Positions 4,747 to 8,933 of a stretch of DNA of 8,933 nucleotides are shown one piece after another. The DNA comes from Candidatus Rifleibacteriota bacterium (lineage in GTDB: Bacteria > Riflebacteria > Ozemobacteria > Ozemobacterales > Ozemobacteraceae): positions 1 to 8,933 of the forward strand of contig JAFXRA010000268.1 of the NCBI GenBank assembly GCA_017526725.1, written 5' to 3'. The notes below the pieces were generated by a model. The model was not told the DNA's origin, made no database searches, and worked only from the letters and a program-made list of their open reading frames with translations. Within the stretch, counting starts at the first letter, position 1. Every line of letters starts with the position of its first letter. Position numbers and translations under genes: made by a program.

Positions 4747-5241
4747 TTATTCCCCCTTTTCCTTAGGGTTCAAAGACTTATTCAGCTCTTGAAGCTTCCT
4801 AGCCCGAATCTGCATTTCGTCCAAAATCTTCGTTTTTATCTGATGTTTAGGATTGCTGGATATAATCTGTCTTCCCTTGCGGTTAACCACATTTATAAGC
4901 AGCGGTCCTTGTAAATTCGCTGTCATGTTCTGAGGATTTGCCGGAATAGAAACAATTGCATAAAGAATTGCATCCTCGCCTCTGGTAAGACCGATAAATT
5001 CCTGATCAGAATCAGAAACCTCGATGTCATACTCAAACATAAAATTCAGAGGTTCAATAATAACGAATGCAAGATTACCGTCATCTAAGCATTGTAACCA
5101 TCTGAACGGACTGTTCTGCTCAGAGGCATTCAGAATCACATATCTGTGATAATCGCCAAAACCTAACAAGCCTTCTTCAAAGCGGACGATTTCTTCATCG
5201 CTTACATCAATTGTTCCAAACCTTGAAGTCGAGATTTTCAT
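4747..5241 (-). CDS. fliW: Flagellar assembly factor FliW (CsrA antagonist)
   Basis: FliW is a cytoplasmic beta-barrel protein that binds flagellin and, alternatively, CsrA; free FliW inactivates CsrA allosterically and so permits flagellin synthesis after export begins. The 164-residue protein carries the family signatures: MKISTSRFGTIDV at the start, F-E-E-G-L-L-G-F (21-28), F-R-W-L-Q (46-50), the F59-V-I-I-E-P stretch (59-64), and N-L-Q-G-P-L-L-I-N with R-x-G-R-Q (109-125). Length is slightly above the usual 140-150 because of a charged C-terminal helix (about 138-164). Upstream, AAGGA (5259-5255) and GAGGA (5249-5245) flank and form the ribosome site. With csrA immediately downstream and a flagellin beyond, this is the standard flagellin homeostasis module. 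The identification is firm. Confidence 0.97.
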   Translation of the reverse strand: MKISTSRFGTIDVSDEEIVRFEEGLLGFGDYHRYVILNASEQNSPFRWLQCLDDGNLAFVIIEPLNFMFEYDIEVSDSDQEFIGLTRGEDAILYAIVSIPANPQNMTANLQGPLLINVVNRKGRQIISSNPKHQIKTKILDEMQIRARKLQELNKSLNPKEKGE

Positions 5242-5244
5242 AAA

Positions 5245-5304
5245 TCCTCATTCTTCCTTATGTGTATAGAGTGATGACAGTTTTTCATTCAGCCATTCTG
5301 AATG
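5245..5304 (-). promoter_or_regulatory. fliW leader: palindrome and two GGA motifs at the ribosome site
   Basis: CATTCAG (5304-5298), loop AATGG, CTGAATG (5292-5286) is a perfect 7-bp inverted repeat about 45 bases before the ATG. AAGGA (5259-5255) and GAGGA (5249-5245) follow, ten bases apart, and the second is the likely Shine-Dalgarno. This could be an operator plus CsrA autoregulation; neither is proven. No convincing promoter hexamers were found. Confidence 0.35.
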
Positions 5305-5372
5305 ATAGCGTCAGTCATATCTTTTTATTCGACAATAGTTTGGAATTTATTTAGTTTTTATTGTAGTTAGAT

Positions 5373-5406
5373 AAAAAAAAACGCCTGAATTAATTCAGGC
5401 GTTTTT
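5373..5406. terminator. Strong bidirectional intrinsic terminator
   Basis: A perfect 22-base palindrome (5381-5402, half-site ACGCCTGAATT) is flanked by nine A residues on the left (5373-5381) and five T residues on the right (5402-5406). On the minus strand it ends in a T9 tract, so it insulates fliW-csrA from the lipoprotein gene. Confidence 0.9.
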
Positions 5407-5428
5407 CAGCTTTCAGTTTTCAGTTCTT
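5406..5428. repeat. Short heptamer repeat TTTCAG(T)
   Basis: TTTTCAG/CTTTCAG/TTTTCAG-type seven-base units follow directly on the terminator. This kind of repeat is common in intergenic regions of many low-GC genomes. Confidence 0.45.
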
Positions 5429-5476
5429 CAAAAAGCTAGATTGCCACGCTACGCTCGCAATGACGGCTTTTTGAAG
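5426..5476. repeat. Dispersed palindromic element (GCAATGAC type) with 11-bp arms
   Basis: CTTCAAAAAGC (5426-5436) and GCTTTTTGAAG (5466-5476) are perfect inverted arms. Inside, ATTGC (5440-5444) and GCAAT (5457-5461) form a second stem around CACGCTACGCTC. The core resembles the widespread intergenic ATTGC...CGCAATGAC repeats seen in many bacterial genomes (recalled, not searched). Confidence 0.6.
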
Positions 5477-5481
5477 TTATA

Positions 5482-5519
5482 ATTCCTAATTTCCCTACTC
5501 CCTATACCCTAACCCCTAG
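5482..5519. repeat. Heptamer array of NCCCTAN type
   Basis: Seven-base units such as TCCCTAC, TCCCTAT, ACCCTAA and CCCCTAG run in tandem. The period equals that of the AGAG-type arrays elsewhere in the window although the unit sequence is different. Confidence 0.6.
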
Positions 5520-5520
5520 C

Positions 5521-5561
5521 AAAAAGGCTTCCGCCTTTTTGTAGCCAAGCTTCGCTTGGCT
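5521..5561 (-). terminator. Tandem hairpins ending the lipoprotein transcript
   Basis: Directly after the TGA stop, minus-strand GCCAAGC (5560-5554), loop GAA, GCTTGGC (5550-5544) forms one perfect hairpin. AAAAAGGC (5540-5533), loop GGAA, GCCTTTTT (5528-5521) forms a second that ends in five T residues. The second is a probable intrinsic terminator. Confidence 0.75.
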
Positions 5562-8500
5562 CATTTCTGCCACTTGAGTTTCGGCCAACTGCCAGGAGTC
5601 AGGTTATCCCATACTTCTGGGTCCCAAGCCACCCAATTGACTCCAGTTAAATCTGAAGAGGGGTAGCCATTTGAGAAATAGTTGTTTCTAGTTGAGTCTT
5701 TCCCATCATTTGGACTAATTCCATCACCAAATTTATACAGAATTTTTGTACTATTAATATTAGTAAGTTCATCCCTCCAAGCAAAGTTATTCTTACTATC
5801 TACAAAAGGATATTGTACATCTTCTTGTACATAGCCAGCAAGACAATTACCATAGCTTACTGACCCTGAGCCATAGGCTACCTTAGCATAACACTTATTA
5901 AAAGAAGAAATTTCTGCCATTTCTCCAACAAGACCGCCAATAGAGGTTGGATTATTCCCTACAGCAATCAAAGTTGAATCAGAATAGGAGTTTTCAATAT
6001 CACAACTATCCAACCGCCCAACCAAACCACCAATATTACTATTTCCTTGGATTTTAATAGAAACATAGGATTCATAGATATTTCCGCCAGCAACATGATT
6101 ACCAATTAAGCCGCCAACCATTAATCCTGAATTTCCGCCATTTACTAAACCATTGGGTGAATCTACAGAACAACATGAAATAACACCATGTCTATATTCA
6201 CCTGCCAAACCTCCAATCGAAGAATAACCATCAATATTTACTTCCCCCACAACATGAACATTGGTAATATCTGTATTCTTTACATAACCAGCCAAAGCAC
6301 CAACATTTTGCCTACCAAAAAAAGAAGTCCCAACATTTATATTAACATTTTCTAATTTCAGATTTTCGATTTTAGAGTTGTTATTAGAACCTATTGCAGA
6401 AAACAAACCAACATAATCATTGTTTGTTTGAATAGTTAAACCAGTGATTTTTAGATTATTTCCGTCATAAAAACCATTGAACGGATTAGAATTTGAACCT
6501 ATAGGAGTCCAATTACCGGTCATAACAATATTATCCATCTGCTTGAAATACTTACCAGTCTCTAGGTAAGCATTATCCCTAAGTTTGTTAAGATGAGCCT
6601 GAGTATAAATCAGGTAAGGACTGCTTAAAGTGCCTTCGCCAGTTATGTCTTCAGGTGGAACAGTCTTGAAACTCAAATTTTGAGCGTTTATACTAGCATT
6701 GTCATCATCGACAAACCCTTCTAAGCTAAGAGAGTAATCTGAGAATACATTAAGATTAGCTGTAAAAGTCAGTGTTGCAATTTTCCCATCTTCATCAAAA
6801 ACAAGAGTGCTGGAATTGGGCAGAGCAGCATCATTAAATTTGATATTATTCTTAGCAGCAGTCTGATTCAGCACTTTCTTTCCATAATCAATAGTGAAAG
6901 TGGGTTGTAAAACAAGTCTGTCAACCCCATTAACCTTAGTTATATCGCTTGTTTGACTGGAAATTTGCGGTGTCACAGCCCAAGCGACAGTCGTGAAAGT
7001 CAAATTATTGTCACAAACATTTTCAATTCCAGCAACAGCAATTTGATATTGTGAGTTATATTTGAGATTTTCTGAAAGAGTCAGCGTTAGTATCTTATTG
7101 CTGTAAGAACATGAGTTGATGGTTATAGTTGGTATGTTTGGTGTAATTGGAGTGATTGTTATGTTATCCTTGAAAGAGTCTTGCCAAGCAATATCCTTAT
7201 CGAATTCCAATTGAATCTGACCATCAATAGGGAAGTCGGTAGCAACAGACTTTAGGCTAACCACAGCATAAGCTTCCCAGTTAGCATTGAAGATTTTATC
7301 GCCTGTAGAACCTTTTGTTATTTTAACTTCTAACAGAGGTGTTGTCTGGCCTTCATAAGTCCAGCCAGTGAAGGTGTCGTTGGCTTTGGTCGGCTTGGAA
7401 AGAGTAATCTCATCAGACTCAATGTTATAAGTTGTGGGGTTAGCAGTTTCGAATGTGCAACCAGAAACATTGTTATAGGTTATGTTATAGTCTATTAAGC
7501 TCCAATTAGCGGTAAAAGTTTTGTTACCAGTTGAGCCTTGTTTTATGGTCATAGGTGTTAGAGGAACGGTAGTTTCTGAACCGGTCCAGCCAAGGAAAGT
7601 ATAACCATCTTTGGTTGGTGTTGGAAGATCAAAACTTTCTGTTTCTGCAGTATATTCTATTGTTGTTTTATCAAGAATTCCGCCGTTAAGATCTATGGTT
7701 ATAGTATAGGTTTCAGTTGGTGTAGGCGGGCTTGGGGGTTCTTGTTCTTGGGTTTCAAAATTGAAAACCTGCGTATAGCAGAATGGCAGAATTTTTTCGT
7801 TAAAACTTGCAGAATAGAATTCTATTAAGAAAGTGGTCGGAAAATCTTCTAAGCTGATGTCGTAAATATAAAGAACGAAACTTATATCCATTTTATTTCC
7901 AACAATCATACCCTGCATTAAGTTATTGATTTCAAAAGAATGTTCCTGTTTGCCAGAAACAGCTTTATCATCTCTGTCTATCTTATTGTAAATAAAATCT
8001 AAATCAGCGCCCTTAGGAATATTTGTCCTATAAGTAATTCTTGCAACAAGGTTTTCAGAACTTAAATAGCTGAGGTTTTCTCCTTCTACAACCATTTTAA
8101 CAATAAGCTTGTCAGCATATTTGCCATCTTTTTTTGCAACTTTTTCAGCGGAGATTTCAACAGAATCAACTTCTGCTTCATTTCCACTCTTGTTGAAAAC
8201 AAATAAAGCAAACTCTATACCCAACCTGTAAAGTTCAAAGGTCGGAGTTTTAATTGTAGAGGATGAAAGTCTTATAATTCTTGCATTTGCTTGGCCGCCT
8301 TCTGTTGCAAGAGCATAACGCCAGGGGTCGTTTTCACCTGTTCTTGTACCAAGATAACACAAACCTGTATTGCTATTATTTGGAAGAGTTACAGAAAGAG
8401 GTTTTTCAAGAGTGTTTACAGAAAATACCGTGTTCAATGCGTCTTCAGAGAACAATTTAGCAGTTATATTATATATATAAGCCGGGGTTTCACCAGCAAA

Positions 8501-8764
8501 ACCTGCATTGTTAGCAGTTTTCCTTTCTGTCACACTAACTTTTGTGCCTTTTTTCATTGTGTGGTCAGATGTGCATTTAATTATCGCACCAGAGGGGAAT
8601 ATAATATCAGCAAATCTGCCATTTTCTCCAACTTCACGTTCAATAGTGACGATTTGCGCATCTTCTTCTGGAAGATTGATGTATGGTGCATGACCACCAC
8701 AGTGACAACCTATCAACAAGGCAACAAAGCCTGCTAATATAACAAACATTATACTTTTATTCAT
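5561..8764 (-). CDS. Large multidomain lipoprotein: InlB B-repeats, Ig-like domains, GLUG motifs
   Basis: A 1067-residue secreted protein with a lipoprotein signal: hydrophobic residues 5-19 and lipobox L-I-G-C, with Cys20 as the lipidated residue. Residues 40-340 are an unassigned N-terminal region, with a possible ZU5-like start (F-P-S-G-A near 56-60). A Pro/Thr linker (342-351) follows. Two InlB-type B-repeats (about 351-421 and 424-496) each contain the F-x-G-W-T core and end in A-N-W. Two Big_5-like Ig domains (about 500-592 and 596-702) come next. From about 705 a GLUG region has seven G-x-x-x-G motifs near 786, 822, 851, 884, 912, 943 and 973, with NWTPIGSNSNPFNGFYDG before them. The C-terminus ends W-P-K-L-K-W. 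Such proteins are usually surface-displayed and adhesion-related; the ligand is unknown. The start has AAGG eight bases upstream. Terminators downstream separate it from fliW, so a flagellar role is not implied. Confidence 0.9.
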   Translation of the reverse strand: MNKSIMFVILAGFVALLIGCHCGGHAPYINLPEEDAQIVTIEREVGENGRFADIIFPSGAIIKCTSDHTMKKGTKVSVTERKTANNAGFAGETPAYIYNITAKLFSEDALNTVFSVNTLEKPLSVTLPNNSNTGLCYLGTRTGENDPWRYALATEGGQANARIIRLSSSTIKTPTFELYRLGIEFALFVFNKSGNEAEVDSVEISAEKVAKKDGKYADKLIVKMVVEGENLSYLSSENLVARITYRTNIPKGADLDFIYNKIDRDDKAVSGKQEHSFEINNLMQGMIVGNKMDISFVLYIYDISLEDFPTTFLIEFYSASFNEKILPFCYTQVFNFETQEQEPPSPPTPTETYTITIDLNGGILDKTTIEYTAETESFDLPTPTKDGYTFLGWTGSETTVPLTPMTIKQGSTGNKTFTANWSLIDYNITYNNVSGCTFETANPTTYNIESDEITLSKPTKANDTFTGWTYEGQTTPLLEVKITKGSTGDKIFNANWEAYAVVSLKSVATDFPIDGQIQLEFDKDIAWQDSFKDNITITPITPNIPTITINSCSYSNKILTLTLSENLKYNSQYQIAVAGIENVCDNNLTFTTVAWAVTPQISSQTSDITKVNGVDRLVLQPTFTIDYGKKVLNQTAAKNNIKFNDAALPNSSTLVFDEDGKIATLTFTANLNVFSDYSLSLEGFVDDDNASINAQNLSFKTVPPEDITGEGTLSSPYLIYTQAHLNKLRDNAYLETGKYFKQMDNIVMTGNWTPIGSNSNPFNGFYDGNNLKITGLTIQTNNDYVGLFSAIGSNNNSKIENLKLENVNINVGTSFFGRQNVGALAGYVKNTDITNVHVVGEVNIDGYSSIGGLAGEYRHGVISCCSVDSPNGLVNGGNSGLMVGGLIGNHVAGGNIYESYVSIKIQGNSNIGGLVGRLDSCDIENSYSDSTLIAVGNNPTSIGGLVGEMAEISSFNKCYAKVAYGSGSVSYGNCLAGYVQEDVQYPFVDSKNNFAWRDELTNINSTKILYKFGDGISPNDGKDSTRNNYFSNGYPSSDLTGVNWVAWDPEVWDNLTPGSWPKLKWQK

Positions 8765-8781
8765 TTTCTGTACCTTTTCGG

Positions 8782-8826
8782 TTAGAGATTAGAGTATAGA
8801 GTTTAGAGATAAGGGGATTGTTTTAG
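8782..8826. repeat. Heptamer array (NNNAGAG) followed by GGATTGTTTTAG
   Basis: Four in-phase units, TTAGAGA, TTAGAGT, ATAGAGT and TTAGAGA (8782-8809), are followed by TAAGGGG and then GGATTGTTTTAG (8815-8826), identical to 670-681. It lies in the leader of the lipoprotein gene, 18 bases before its ATG. Confidence 0.7.
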
Positions 8827-8900
8827 ATCCTGCTATAACAAACTTTCAAGTATTCTCTAAGTTTTTAATATAACATAGATTAAATTTTATAACTATTTTT
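8827..8900 (-). promoter_or_regulatory. AT-rich upstream region, likely to hold the lipoprotein promoter
   Basis: On the minus strand a TATATT hexamer lies near 8869-8874, with only a poor -35 (TAGTTA) 17 bases before it. A TTGAAA near 8848-8853 lacks a good -10. The promoter is probably here but cannot be pinned down. Confidence 0.25.
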
Positions 8901-8933
8901 TTAGAGCATAGAGCGCAGAGTGTAGAGCGAAGG
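8901..8933. repeat. Second heptamer array, cut by window edge
   Basis: The units TTAGAGC, ATAGAGC, GCAGAGT and GTAGAGC (8901-8928) follow in phase and the next unit is cut by the window end. It is the same family as 8782-8809 and is separated from it by the AT-rich promoter region. Confidence 0.65.

Noticed and set aside
8291..8737. 148-codon plus-strand open frame
   Set aside because: It lies opposite the lipoprotein gene, whose signal peptide and domains are clear; the translation shows no recognisable family and is best explained as an antisense shadow.

Overview
The window is AT-rich, and every convincing gene lies on the minus strand. In transcription order (right to left) they are a 1067-residue multidomain lipoprotein (8764-5561), fliW (5241-4747), csrA (4740-4468), a very large 901-residue flagellin (4309-1604), a small DUF559/Vsr-like nuclease (1275-874), and the first 29 codons of a second flagellin that runs off the left edge (89-1). 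The organism is a flagellated bacterium. The adjacent fliW-csrA pair, the Bacillota-like CsrA core, the style of the DUF559 protein and a Bacillota-type rRNA boxA-like sequence (about 295-312) suggest a low-GC Bacillota relative, possibly a Negativicute. A spirochaete or another gut lineage cannot be excluded.

The core of the window is a flagellin control module. In Bacillus subtilis, FliW binds either flagellin or CsrA; when flagellin is exported, FliW is free to sequester CsrA and flagellin translation is de-repressed. Here fliW and csrA lie 6 bases apart and directly upstream of a flagellin gene. GGA motifs of the CsrA type occur in both flagellin leaders and at the fliW start. The clearest is a hairpin loop reading ACAAGGATGC in the leader of the left flagellin, close to the published CsrA SELEX consensus, with further AAGGA motifs on either side, one of them in the Shine-Dalgarno.

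The stretch between the two flagellins (about 90-1600) is a repeat island. It holds a structured, hairpin-rich region upstream of the left flagellin, a nine-base tandem array, heptamer arrays, and a candidate small mobile unit (782-1390). In that unit the DUF559 nuclease is bracketed by two inverted copies of a 66-67-base double-hairpin repeat, and the stems of the two copies show compensatory base changes. This is the best candidate in the window for an undescribed element.

The right half is one lipoprotein gene with InlB-type B-repeats, two bacterial Ig-like domains and seven GLUG-like motifs, probably a surface or adhesion protein. It is separated from fliW by strong terminators and by dispersed palindromic and heptamer repeats, so it is probably not in the flagellar operon.
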